A stretch of DNA of 64,000 nt from Paraburkholderia unamae (GTDB lineage: Bacteria; Pseudomonadota; Gammaproteobacteria; Burkholderiales; Burkholderiaceae). Below the pieces are notes generated by a model that had not been told where the DNA came from, did not search any database, and saw only the letters and a list, made by a program, of their open reading frames with translations. Each line of letters begins with the position of its first letter. The stretch's first letter is position 1. The position numbers and the translations under genes were made by a program. Shown piece after piece: positions 34,577 through 42,773 of this stretch. Location: positions 62,001 through 126,000 of the forward strand of contig NZ_QLSU01000025.1 in assembly GCF_003268775.1 (NCBI RefSeq), read 5' to 3'.

Positions 34577-35442
34577 GCGCGCGCGCCTCCGAATTCGCCG
34601 AGCAGGCCGCCTGGGCGTGCCAGCAGGAAGACGAGCAGCAGCACGTACGCGATGGCGTCCTTCATGCCCGAGCTGAGATAGCCCGCGCACAGCGCTTCGA
34701 GTACGCCGAGCAGCAGCCCGCCAACGGCCGCGCCGAGCGGGTTGCCGAAGCCGCCTATGATGCAGGCGACAAAGCCCTTGATGCCGAGCGGCGTGCCGCT
34801 GTCGTACTGCATCAGCGCGATGGGCGCGATGATGACGCCGGCCACGCCACCGACGAAACCCGACAGCAGGAAGCCGATGCCGCGCATCGAGCGGGTCGGT
34901 ATGCCCATGAGGCCCGCAGCGTCGCGGTTCATTGCGCAGGCGCGAAACGCTTTGCCGAGATAGGTGCGTGTGAGAAAGAGATAGAGCCCCGCCATCAGCA
35001 CGGCGGTCGTGCCGAACACCCAGAGCGCCTGACGCGGCACGGCCACGCCGCGCAGGTTCATCGATCCCGAACCGGAGAACGCCGGCAGCGGCTGCGCGTC
35101 GGTGCCCCAGACGAGCGCGGCGACACCTTGCGCGACGATGCCCACGCCGATCGTGATGATGATGCCCCGCGTCACGTCGTTGCCGATCGGTCGGATCGCG
35201 ACCTTCTCGATCGCCACGTTGACGAGCGCGACGAAACCCACGGCAAGCACCAGTGCGACGACGAGCGGCGTGCCGAGCGCGATGAGGCTGGCGGCGGCGA
35301 GCGCGGCCAGCATCGACGTCTCGCCCTGCGCGAAGTTGACGATGTGCGTGGCGTTGTAGACGGCGGTGAAGCCGATCGCGACGAGTCCGTAGATGCAGCC
35401 GACCACGAGGCCGGACACGAGGTACTGAATCAGTTCCGTCAT
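34573..35442 (-). CDS. livH: Branched-chain-type ABC permease LivH
   Basis: 289-residue permease, first gene of a minus-strand operon livH-livM-livGF-DUF1116-binding protein-aldolase-oxygenase-unknown. LivH marks: GLVAIGFTAVYNATHIVNFAQGE (about 20-42), RTYLGKAFRACAMNRDAAGLMGI (the EAA-type loop), and GFGNPLGAAVGGLLLGVLEAL. Divergent from the aldolase-fold gene at 35774; the operator-like motif at 35721-35752 lies in between. Confidence 0.92.
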   Translation of the reverse strand: MTELIQYLVSGLVVGCIYGLVAIGFTAVYNATHIVNFAQGETSMLAALAAASLIALGTPLVVALVLAVGFVALVNVAIEKVAIRPIGNDVTRGIIITIGVGIVAQGVAALVWGTDAQPLPAFSGSGSMNLRGVAVPRQALWVFGTTAVLMAGLYLFLTRTYLGKAFRACAMNRDAAGLMGIPTRSMRGIGFLLSGFVGGVAGVIIAPIALMQYDSGTPLGIKGFVACIIGGFGNPLGAAVGGLLLGVLEALCAGYLSSGMKDAIAYVLLLVFLLARPGGLLGEFGGARA

Positions 35443-35773
35443 GCCTGGCCTCCCGGAGCGGGACGCGCGCGCCGGAGGGCGCAGCGTGGATTGGGGGGGA
35501 ACGTGGGCATCGCCTGTCCTCTAGGGTGCGGGGTTGTGTCCTTGGGTACGGCATTTCGCCGCATTCCGGTGAACTGAATGTAGAAGCCCCAAAAACCGCG
35601 CACAAATCAGAAGAGAATTTGTCTGCTTCGGTTTTTCGGAAGCAGCACGAAAGCGGTGCTCCTGCGCACCGCGCTGGTCCGCCGGGACAGATTGGACGCC
35701 TGCTTTACTTCCTCCGCAAATTCTCATAAAGTAGAGTAAATTCCACTTTATGCGAAATCCTCGGAGGGACAGC
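35443..35773. promoter_or_regulatory. Divergent control region with TAAAGTrGAG-type motifs
   Basis: 331 bases between livH and the aldolase-fold gene. It contains TTCTCATAAAGTAGAGTAA (35721-35739) and, on the other strand, CATAAAGTGGAAT (35740-35752); CATAAAGT/ACTTTATG forms a perfect 8-bp inverted repeat. A sister motif lies at 40228-40246 before the MFS gene. Probable binding site of the XRE-cupin regulator at 36630. Confidence 0.55.
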
Positions 35774-36556
35774 ATGGCCAGCACGCTCGACATGTCGAAG
35801 CAGGAACTCGTGGCGCTCGCGGAGCGTCGTCTGGAGGCCGGTGTCAGCGACGGCGCGTGGAGCCTGCCGGAGAAACTGGCGCTCACGTGCCGCATCCTGT
35901 TCGACGGCGGCCACGATTCGGGGCTCGCGGGGCAGATCACGGGGCGCTCGGGCAACGGCAGCACGTACTACACGCAGCGTCTCGGGCACGGCTTCGACGA
36001 GATCACGCCATCCAACCTGATCGAAGTGAACGAGGACCTCGAAGTGGTCGCGGGCGAAGGCATCCCGAATCCGGCGAACCGCTTTCACACGTGGATCTAC
36101 CGCGCCCGCCCCGAGATCAACTGCATCATCCACACGCATCCGCCGCACGTCTCGGCGCTGTCGATGCTCGAAGTACCCATGAACGTGTCGCACATGGACA
36201 CGAGCCCGCTCTACGACGACTGCGCCTTCCTCGAAAAGTGGCCCGGCGTGCCGGTCGGCAACGAAGAGGGCGAGATCATTTCGGCGGCGCTCGGCGACAA
36301 GCGTGCGATCCTGCTCGCGCATCACGGTCAACTGGTAGTCGGCAAGTCGGTGGAAGAGGCGTGCATGCTCGCGCTGCTGATGGAAAAAGCGGCGCGGCTG
36401 CAACTGCTTGCGATGGCCGCCGGCACGATCAAGCCGCTGCCGCCCGCGCTCGCCAACGAGGCGCACGACTGGGTGTCCACCGACAAGCGCGACCGCGTGA
36501 CGTTCGCCTACTACGCGCGCCGCGCCTTGCGCGCGCACGCGGACTGTCTCGGCTGA
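35774..36556 (+). CDS. Class II aldolase/adducin-fold protein
   Basis: 260 residues with metal-ligand histidines in IIHTHPPHVS (about 118-127) and LLAHHGQLVVG. A characteristic GRSGNGSTYYTQRLGHGFDEI (about 58-78, abbreviated to key residues GNGS and RLGHGFDE) shows it is a different subgroup from the gene at 28756. ATG at 35774 follows GGAGGGA. It is divergent from the liv-oxygenase operon and precedes the XRE-cupin gene. A decarboxylase or aldolase of the same pathway is inferred; fuculose-phosphate-type aldolase is the alternative. Confidence 0.86.
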   Translation: MASTLDMSKQELVALAERRLEAGVSDGAWSLPEKLALTCRILFDGGHDSGLAGQITGRSGNGSTYYTQRLGHGFDEITPSNLIEVNEDLEVVAGEGIPNPANRFHTWIYRARPEINCIIHTHPPHVSALSMLEVPMNVSHMDTSPLYDDCAFLEKWPGVPVGNEEGEIISAALGDKRAILLAHHGQLVVGKSVEEACMLALLMEKAARLQLLAMAAGTIKPLPPALANEAHDWVSTDKRDRVTFAYYARRALRAHADCLG

Positions 36557-36580
36557 TGCGCTGAACGGCGGCGACCGCCG

Positions 36581-36623
36581 CGCATTCGTCTCGCTATAAA
36601 ATCACGCCATCGAAACGAATGCG
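36581..36623. promoter_or_regulatory. 9-bp inverted repeat before the XRE-cupin gene
   Basis: CGCATTCGT (36581-36589) and ACGAATGCG (36615-36623) flank 25 bases containing TATAAA, ending seven bases before the regulator's ATG. Position fits an autoregulatory operator or a short leader hairpin. Confidence 0.45.
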
Positions 36624-36629
36624 GACCAG

Positions 36630-37301
36630 ATGGTGATGAAAGCGAAGACGGTCGCGCGCCACGCGACTGAACCCACCGAACCTCGCGAGCAGACGGCTCC
36701 GGCGGCTCAGCCGGCGGACGCAGACGAAGCACCGGCGTCATCGGCAGCGGGCGCGCTCGGCGGCGAACTGCGGCGCCAGCGCAAGCTCAAGGGCATGTCG
36801 CTCGACGAGCTGGCGAGCGCATCGGGCGTGAGCCGCGCGATGATCTCCAAGATCGAGCGGGGCCAGTCGTCGCCCTCCACGTCGATCCTCTCGAAACTCG
36901 TCGACGCGCTCGATACGACCGTGGCGCGCCTGCTCGGCCAGGAAACGCCGCCGCAGGACGTCGTGCTCATGCGCGCCGATCAGCAGGTCGTGCTCGTCGA
37001 CGCGGAAACGGGCTTTTCGCGCCGCGTGCTCTCGCCAATCCTGCCGGGTCGCGGGCTCGACTTCGTCATGGCGGAAATGCCGCCTAAGTCCGACACCGGC
37101 CCGCTCGTCGCGCACACCATGCCGGTGGAGGAGTACATCTACGTGCTGTCGGGTTCGCTCGTCGTGACGGTCGGCGCGACGCGCGCGGTGCTCAACGCGT
37201 CGGACGCCATGTACTACCGCGCCGACGTGCCGCACCGTTTCGAGAACGAAGGGCGCACGGCCTGCAAGTACCTCATCGTCATCAGCCCCGTGCGCGGCTG
37301 A
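36630..37301 (+). CDS. XRE family regulator with C-terminal cupin sensor
   Basis: 223 residues: a disordered, Glu/Pro/Ala-rich N-terminus of about 40, then an XRE helix-turn-helix at about 45-100 (GMSLDELASASGVSRAMISKIERG), then a cupin from about 150 (MPVEEYIYVLSGSLVVTV and PHRFENEG). The layout matches SutR/PuuR-like regulators that sense a small metabolite in the cupin. It probably controls the liv-oxygenase operon, the aldolase gene upstream and the MFS-MOSC-reductase operon, which share a motif at 35721-35752 and 40228-40246. Confidence 0.88.
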   Translation: MVMKAKTVARHATEPTEPREQTAPAAQPADADEAPASSAAGALGGELRRQRKLKGMSLDELASASGVSRAMISKIERGQSSPSTSILSKLVDALDTTVARLLGQETPPQDVVLMRADQQVVLVDAETGFSRRVLSPILPGRGLDFVMAEMPPKSDTGPLVAHTMPVEEYIYVLSGSLVVTVGATRAVLNASDAMYYRADVPHRFENEGRTACKYLIVISPVRG

Positions 37302-37316
37302 CCCGCGGCGCGCTTC

Positions 37317-38285
37317 CTAAAGCTCCAGCACGAGGCGCTCCGACGCACAGCCGCTCACGCACACAATGACTTCGTGGGCGCGCTGCGCGTCGGTCAGCAC
37401 GCGATCGTGGTGGACCGGCTCGCCGCCGCTCCAGCGCACGCGGCACGCGCCGCAGATGCCGCCCTCGCATGCCGCATCCACCTCCACGCCATGCGCGCGC
37501 AACGCGTGCAGCAGGCTTTCGTGCGGCTGCACGTCGATGGTTTGCCGCGAGAGCGCGAGTTCGGCCCGATACGGCTTCGCATCCGGATCGACGGCGCGCG
37601 CGGGCGGCACGAAATGCTCGACGTGCACATGATCGGCGGGCCACTCGCGCGTGAGCGCCTCGACGGCTTGCATCAGCGCGTCGGGGCCGCAGCAATAGAC
37701 GTGACGCCCTTGACGATACGGGCCGATCAGCGCCGCGAGATCGGCGCGCGGGCGGCCTTCGCCGGAGCGGTGATACACCACGCTCGCGGGCGGCAGTTGC
37801 GCCTCGCACAGCGCCGCGAGCGGCGGCGCGCCACGGTGCAGGACGTGCAGCGTGAAGTCTTCGCGATCCGTATCGTTCGCACCCGGGTCGCGCGCCAGTT
37901 GCCCGGCCATGGCGACGAACGGCGTCACGCCGATGCCGCCCGCGATGAACACGTGCTCGCGCGCCCGCGTGGCGAGCCTGAACGTGCCGCGGGGCAGCGA
38001 GACCGGCACCACGTCGCCGCGCCGCAGCGCGTGCGCGGCGATCGACCCGCCGCGCCCCGCCTCCTCGCGCTTGATCGCGACGAGATAGCGCCGCCGCTCG
38101 GCGGGCGACCCGCATAGCGAGTAACTGCGCACGAGCCCGTTCGGCAAATGCAGGTCGATATGACTGCCCGCTTCGAAGGCGGGCAGTTCCCAGTCGTCGG
38201 GATCGGCGAGATGGACGAGCGCGATGCCGTCGCCTGCCGGGGCGATCTCGCACACCACCGTCTTGACCGTGCGGATCGGTTTCAT
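37317..38285 (-). CDS. PDR/VanB family FMN/2Fe-2S oxidoreductase
   Basis: 322-residue oxygenase reductase. FMN site RSYSLCGSP (about 54-62), NAD(P) region HVFIAGGIGVTPFVAM, CGPDALMQ, and C-terminal 2Fe-2S motif CEGGICGAC followed by IVCVSGCA. It is the last gene of a minus-strand set MFS-MOSC-reductase, overlapping the MOSC stop by four bases. It could serve the Rieske protein at 27326 or an oxygenase outside the window. A second PDR-type reductase is at 22505. Confidence 0.9.
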   Translation of the reverse strand: MKPIRTVKTVVCEIAPAGDGIALVHLADPDDWELPAFEAGSHIDLHLPNGLVRSYSLCGSPAERRRYLVAIKREEAGRGGSIAAHALRRGDVVPVSLPRGTFRLATRAREHVFIAGGIGVTPFVAMAGQLARDPGANDTDREDFTLHVLHRGAPPLAALCEAQLPPASVVYHRSGEGRPRADLAALIGPYRQGRHVYCCGPDALMQAVEALTREWPADHVHVEHFVPPARAVDPDAKPYRAELALSRQTIDVQPHESLLHALRAHGVEVDAACEGGICGACRVRWSGGEPVHHDRVLTDAQRAHEVIVCVSGCASERLVLEL

Positions 38286-38848
38286 GACGCGCGCTCCGTC
38301 TCGTATGCGGTTGCGCGGGCACTCCCGGCCTCGACCGGATCGCCGAGCCGCACGAAGCCGCCCTTGAGAATCCGGCAGTTCAGCCCGGAGCGGCCCACCA
38401 TCGCGTCGAACACCGGCTTGCCCGTGACCTCCTCGATATGGCGGCAGGGCACGGACAGACGCGTCGCTTCGAGTAGCGTCTCGCCGAGCCAGAAGCGCTG
38501 GCCCACGAGCGTGTTCAGCGGCACGCCGCGCACGGTCACGTTGCGGCGATGCTCCTCGGGGCCGAAACGGATGCCGTGGTCGCGCCAGATCGCCTCCAGC
38601 GCTTCGGCCTCGAACAGCGTGACCTGCCGCCCCTCCTCGGGCTTGTGCGAGTAGAAGCCGCTCTCGTTCATATAGCGGTCGCCGACGATGCCCTTGCCCG
38701 CAAGCAGTTCGATCCGCTCGAAGGCGCGCATCGGCAGGAAGGCGCGCGGGCAAAGATGCAGCGCCTCGACGCGGCCGCGCCAGGCGTCGGCGTGTTCGGT
38801 CGGCATGGAGTGGGGTGAGGCGTTCATGGTGTCGTTCATATCGCTCAT
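38282..38848 (-). CDS. MOSC domain protein
   Basis: 188 residues, a MOSC domain (molybdenum-cofactor sulfurase C-terminal fold) with family stretches KGIVGDRYMNESGFYSHK, ITLFEAEALEAI-type VTLFEAEALEAI, RRNVTVRGVPLNTLVGQRF and GRSGLNCRILKGG. MOSC proteins bind Mo-cofactor or act on sulfur/N-hydroxylated compounds, and can donate electrons through a partner reductase; the coupled PDR-type reductase fits this. ATG 38848 lies 15 bases after the MFS stop. Specific role unknown. Confidence 0.82.
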   Translation of the reverse strand: MSDMNDTMNASPHSMPTEHADAWRGRVEALHLCPRAFLPMRAFERIELLAGKGIVGDRYMNESGFYSHKPEEGRQVTLFEAEALEAIWRDHGIRFGPEEHRRNVTVRGVPLNTLVGQRFWLGETLLEATRLSVPCRHIEEVTGKPVFDAMVGRSGLNCRILKGGFVRLGDPVEAGSARATAYETERAS

Positions 38849-38862
38849 GGGGATGGCGCGCG

Positions 38863-40197
38863 TCACGTGCGCAGCGGTGCGTGCGCTGTTTCGGGCGCAA
38901 GCCACGCCGCGAACAGGGTGATGCACGCGGTGCCGATCAGCAGGCACGACACCGGCCACGTCGCGCCGCCTGCCCAGTTCATGAGCAGCGCGGCCGCGAG
39001 CGGCGTGAGGCCGCCGGAGATCGCGCCGCCTAGCTGAAAGCCGAGCGAGGCGCCGCTATAGCGCAGGCGCGTGTGAAAGAGTTCCGACATCCACGCGGCT
39101 TCAGGGCCGAACATGATGCCCTGGCCGAGACTCACCGCCACGGCGATGGTCATGGCGATGATGACCGGGTCGCGCGTATCGAGCAGATGAAACAGGGGAA
39201 ACGCGAACAGGATGGAGAAGGTGCAGCCGATCAGGAACATCGTTCGTCGTCCGAACCGGTCGGAAAGGTGGCCGAACAGCGGAATCGTCAACAGCTCCAG
39301 CGCGGCGGCCCAGAGCAGCCCGTTCAGAATGACGCTCTTTGGCAGTCCGAGATGAATGGTCACGTAGCTGATGGTGACGATCGTCGCCACGCTCACCCAG
39401 GCGATTTCGGAGATCTTCAGGCCGACCGCGAGCAGGAAAGTCCTGCGATAGCGCGTGAGGATCTCGATGAGCGGCACCTTCGCGAGCTTTTCGGGCTGCG
39501 CGGCGCGCTCGAACACCGGGCTTTCCGCCACGCGCATGCGAATCAGTACGCCCGCGGCCGCGAACAGGATGCTCACGAGGAAAGGCAAACGCCAGCCCCA
39601 ACTCAGGAAGTCCTCTTGCGGCAGCCAGGCCATCACCGAGAACACGCTCGTCGAAACGAGCACGCCGATCGGGTAGCCGAGTTGCACGAGGCTGCCGAAC
39701 AGGCCGCGCCGGTTCGGCGGCGCGTGCTCCACGGCCATCAGGATGGAGCCGGCCCACTCGCCGCCGATGCCGAGCCCTTGCATGAAGCGCAGCGCGATCA
39801 GCAGCGCGGGCGCCCACAGGCCGATCTGCGCATACGTGGGCAGGCAGCCGATCAGGAACGTGCCGACGCCCATGATGAGCAGCGTGAGCGAAAGCATGGC
39901 CTTGCGGCCCAGCCGGTCGCCGAAGTGTCCGAATATCGCGCCACCAAGCGGGCGCGCGACATAGCCCACGGCGTAGGTGCCGAACGAGGCGATGGTGCCG
40001 ACCACCGGGTCCACCACGGGAAAGAACAGCTTGTTGAACACGAGCGCCGAGGCAATGCCGTAGACGACGAAGTCATACCACTCGAAGACGGAGCCGATCA
40101 CGCTCGCGATCAGCACGCGCTTGCGTTCGGCGTTCAGCCGCCTCGTTGAATCCAGCCTGGACACGCCCGCCGTGTCCTTGACAACCGCTTCGGTCAT
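38863..40197 (-). CDS. MFS transporter, metabolite:H+ symporter (MHS) type
   Basis: 444 residues, 12 transmembrane segments. MHS-type marks are SVFEWYDFVVYG near residue 36, YVARPLGGAIFGHFGDRLGRK (about 77-97) and GIGGEWAGSILMAVEHAPPNRRG. AAGGAG lies six bases before the ATG. First gene of the MFS-MOSC-reductase operon; the motif TTCTCCTAAAGTGGAGCAA (40228-40246) is 31 bases upstream. Cargo probably an organic acid of the same pathway. Confidence 0.9.
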   Translation of the reverse strand: MTEAVVKDTAGVSRLDSTRRLNAERKRVLIASVIGSVFEWYDFVVYGIASALVFNKLFFPVVDPVVGTIASFGTYAVGYVARPLGGAIFGHFGDRLGRKAMLSLTLLIMGVGTFLIGCLPTYAQIGLWAPALLIALRFMQGLGIGGEWAGSILMAVEHAPPNRRGLFGSLVQLGYPIGVLVSTSVFSVMAWLPQEDFLSWGWRLPFLVSILFAAAGVLIRMRVAESPVFERAAQPEKLAKVPLIEILTRYRRTFLLAVGLKISEIAWVSVATIVTISYVTIHLGLPKSVILNGLLWAAALELLTIPLFGHLSDRFGRRTMFLIGCTFSILFAFPLFHLLDTRDPVIIAMTIAVAVSLGQGIMFGPEAAWMSELFHTRLRYSGASLGFQLGGAISGGLTPLAAALLMNWAGGATWPVSCLLIGTACITLFAAWLAPETAHAPLRT

Positions 40198-40557
40198 GAT
40201 CGCTCCTTGTGACGATGGTGGAAGTTTTTCTCCTAAAGTGGAGCAACGACCATGCCACTCGATGTATCCGGGGCGATATATTGGCGCGCGGGAGACGGCC
40301 TCGGGATGCCGCGCAGGCGCGTGGCTACGGGCTTTTGGGGGCTTGGGGAGGCGTTGAAGATGGCGCGGCGAAGGCGTGGCGACGCGGTTAGGCCATCGCG
40401 CTCGCGCGGCGGCGCGGCGCGCCGGGGAAGTCAGGCGCGGCGGTTTTCGTGCATCGGTGCACTTGTCTGGTGACGCGTGCCGCGAGATAAGGCAAGGGAT
40501 GGCGGCGGGCGCGCGCAGGTGCCCTCAAGTGCCCTCAGGCCCGCCGCGTCACGCCGG
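40198..40557. other. Gap of 360 bases with an XRE-type motif
   Basis: Contains the motif at 40228-40246 just before the MFS gene; the rest (about 40260-40557) is GC-rich with no recognisable gene or repeat. Confidence 0.5.
40228..40246. promoter_or_regulatory. Candidate XRE-cupin operator
   Basis: TTCTCCTAAAGTGGAGCAA, with CTCC/GGAG half-sites around TAAAGT. It matches 15 of 19 positions of the motif at 35721-35739 and lies 31 bases upstream of the MFS gene. Confidence 0.5.
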
Positions 40558-41895
40558 TCAACGCGTCTTGCGCGCCGGGCGACCGAGGAAGAACGAAGCG
40601 CAGGCGCTCACGAAAGACATCGCGGCGAGGAACGCGGCGACGGCATAGCCGCTGTGAAACGTCTGATAGAGCCACAGCGAGATCAGCGGAGCGGGGCCGC
40701 CCGCGATGATCGAGGCACCCTGATAACCGAGCGACGCCCCCGTGTAGCGGATATGCGGCGGGAACGATTCGGCGATGTACGCGGCCTCGGTTCCGTAGAT
40801 CGCGGCGTGGATGACCATGAGCACGATCATCGCCGCGATCACCATGAGATGCGACTGCGTCTCCAGCATGAAGAAGTACGGGAACGCGAAGAGGGTCATG
40901 CACACGCAAGCGGTGAGGAAGGTGCGGCGGCGGCCGACGCGATCGGAAACGTGGCCGAAGAACGGCAGCGCGAAGCAGGCCACCACGGCCGCGATCAGCA
41001 CGGCGTTGAGGACGAACTCGCGCCCGAGGCCGAGATCCTGCGCGCCGTACAGCACGACGAACGTGGTGAGCATGTAGAACGCCACCTGCTCGCCGGGGCG
41101 GATCAGCGCGCACAGCAGGATCGCGCGCCACTGGGTGCGCAGGGCTTCGGCAAGCGGCGTCTGGCGGCGCTCCGTGCGCGTTTCCAGCGCGCGGTTCGCT
41201 TCGACGAAGTCGCGCGTTTCGGGCACGCCGAAGCGGATCACGAGGCCGATCACGAGCAGCACGCCGCTGATCCAGAACGGAATGCGCCAGCCGAAGTCGA
41301 GCAGATGGTCGCCCGTGGCGCTCGCGCACGCGCTCCACACCAGCACCGAGACGACCAGCCCGAGCGGCACGCCGATATGCGGCAGGCTCGCCATGAAGCC
41401 GCGGCGAGGGCCGTGGTGCGACTCCATCGAAAGCAGCACCGCGCCGCCCCATTCGCCGCCCACGCCGATGCCTTGCAGGAAGCGCAGCAGCGCGAGCAGC
41501 CACGGCGCCCAGGCACCGATCGTCTGGCTGTTGGGCAGGCAGCCGACCAGGAATGTCGCCACGCCCATGAGCAGCAGCGTGGCGATCAGCGTGGACTTGC
41601 GCCCGACCCGGTCGCCCATGTGGCCGAACAGGGCCGCGCCGAGCGGCCGCGAAAGGAAGCCGACGAAGATCGTCGCGAACGAAGCCAGTAGTCCTCCTGA
41701 CGATCCATGCGCGAAGAACAGCTTCGGGAACACGAGTGCGGCCGCCGTGCCGTAGATGAAGAAGTCGTACCACTCGATGGTGGTGCCGATCACGCTGGCG
41801 AGCGCCGCGCGCCGTTCGATGCGGCGCGCGGCGGGCGTGACTTCGTGCGACGGCACGGGCTGGTCGACTGCCGTGAAGGCGGTTCTGCCGGTCAT
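40558..41895 (-). CDS. MFS transporter, MHS type
   Basis: 445 residues, 12 transmembrane segments. Typical stretches: GTTIEWYDFFIYGTAAALVFP (about 38-58), FLSRPLGAALFGHMGDRVGRK, GIGVGGEWGGAVLLSMESHHG. AAGGAG precedes ATG 41895. It lies downstream of the CoA-transferase and hydratase genes on the same strand with a gap of about 38 bases, so it probably imports their substrate, a C4-C5 dicarboxylate by inference. Confidence 0.9.
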   Translation of the reverse strand: MTGRTAFTAVDQPVPSHEVTPAARRIERRAALASVIGTTIEWYDFFIYGTAAALVFPKLFFAHGSSGGLLASFATIFVGFLSRPLGAALFGHMGDRVGRKSTLIATLLLMGVATFLVGCLPNSQTIGAWAPWLLALLRFLQGIGVGGEWGGAVLLSMESHHGPRRGFMASLPHIGVPLGLVVSVLVWSACASATGDHLLDFGWRIPFWISGVLLVIGLVIRFGVPETRDFVEANRALETRTERRQTPLAEALRTQWRAILLCALIRPGEQVAFYMLTTFVVLYGAQDLGLGREFVLNAVLIAAVVACFALPFFGHVSDRVGRRRTFLTACVCMTLFAFPYFFMLETQSHLMVIAAMIVLMVIHAAIYGTEAAYIAESFPPHIRYTGASLGYQGASIIAGGPAPLISLWLYQTFHSGYAVAAFLAAMSFVSACASFFLGRPARKTR

Positions 41896-41933
41896 GCGGG
41901 TGTCTCCTTGATGTTGTTGTAGCGGGGGCGGTG

Positions 41934-42773
41934 TCAGCAGGTGGCGCTCGCCTGCATGGATACGCGCTCGTCGGGTAACGCGGTCCACAGTTCCAGCCGG
42001 TCGCCGGCGCGCGTGGCGTTGAGCGTGAGCGCGTTGCCGAGGGTCGCCGGCTGCACGCCGCGATAGTCGAACGTCCTGAGCGGCTTGCCGGCGAGGCGCT
42101 GGCCGAGACCGGCGAGGAGCGTGGCGTTCAGCGGGCCGTGAATGACGAGGTTCGGATACCCCTCCACTTCGCGGCAGTAGTCCTGGTCGTAGTGGATGCG
42201 ATGCCCGTTGAAGGTCAGCGCCGAATAGCGGAACAGCGTGGTCGAGGTGGCCACGAACGGCTCGCGGTGTTCGCCGCGCTCGCGTCGCACTTCCTGGCGC
42301 GGCGGGCCGCCCTTCGAGGCCTCCTTGTAGACGATGTCGTGCTCTTCCGACACGGCCACCACCCCGTCGTGCAGGATTTCATGCTGCACGGTGACGAACA
42401 CGAGTTCGCCCGAGCGGCCCTGCTTGTGCTCCACCGCGAGAATCGTCGAACGCTTTTGCACCGCGCCGCCGAGCGGCAACGCTTCGATGAAGCGCACGCG
42501 CCCGCCCGCCCACATCCGGTTGGGCAGCGGCACGGGCGGCAGGAAGCCGCCGCGCTGCGGATGCCCGTCGCGGCCAAGGCGCTCCGGGGGAAGGCCTTCG
42601 AGGAAGTACAGCCAATGCCACAACGGCGGCAATGGCGAACCCGCGGTGAGCGCGCTCGCGTCCTGCCCGATCGTCGCGGCCATGAGATGCGCGTGACGCA
42701 CCGAGAGCACGTCTTCGTCGACCACCGTTTTGCCGACCCATTCGCGCAGCGTGGCAATATCGACCTGGCTCAT
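41934..42773 (-). CDS. Mesaconyl-C4-CoA (3-methylfumaryl-CoA) hydratase-like protein, MaoC/FAS1-like fold
   Basis: 279 residues, the usual length of Meh-type hydratases. Features: WVGKTVVDEDVLSVRHAHLMAATIG at the N-terminus, PPLWHWLYFLEGLPPERLGRDGHP (about 49-72), and the second hot-dog half with TTLFRYSALTFNGHRIHYDQDYC carrying the catalytic Asp/His region. Start ATG overlaps the CoA-transferase stop by four bases. Together they would activate mesaconate or a relative and hydrate it to citramalyl-CoA. The matching lyase is not in the window. Other 3-hydroxyacyl-ACP/CoA dehydratases remain possible. Confidence 0.78.
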   Translation of the reverse strand: MSQVDIATLREWVGKTVVDEDVLSVRHAHLMAATIGQDASALTAGSPLPPLWHWLYFLEGLPPERLGRDGHPQRGGFLPPVPLPNRMWAGGRVRFIEALPLGGAVQKRSTILAVEHKQGRSGELVFVTVQHEILHDGVVAVSEEHDIVYKEASKGGPPRQEVRRERGEHREPFVATSTTLFRYSALTFNGHRIHYDQDYCREVEGYPNLVIHGPLNATLLAGLGQRLAGKPLRTFDYRGVQPATLGNALTLNATRAGDRLELWTALPDERVSMQASATC

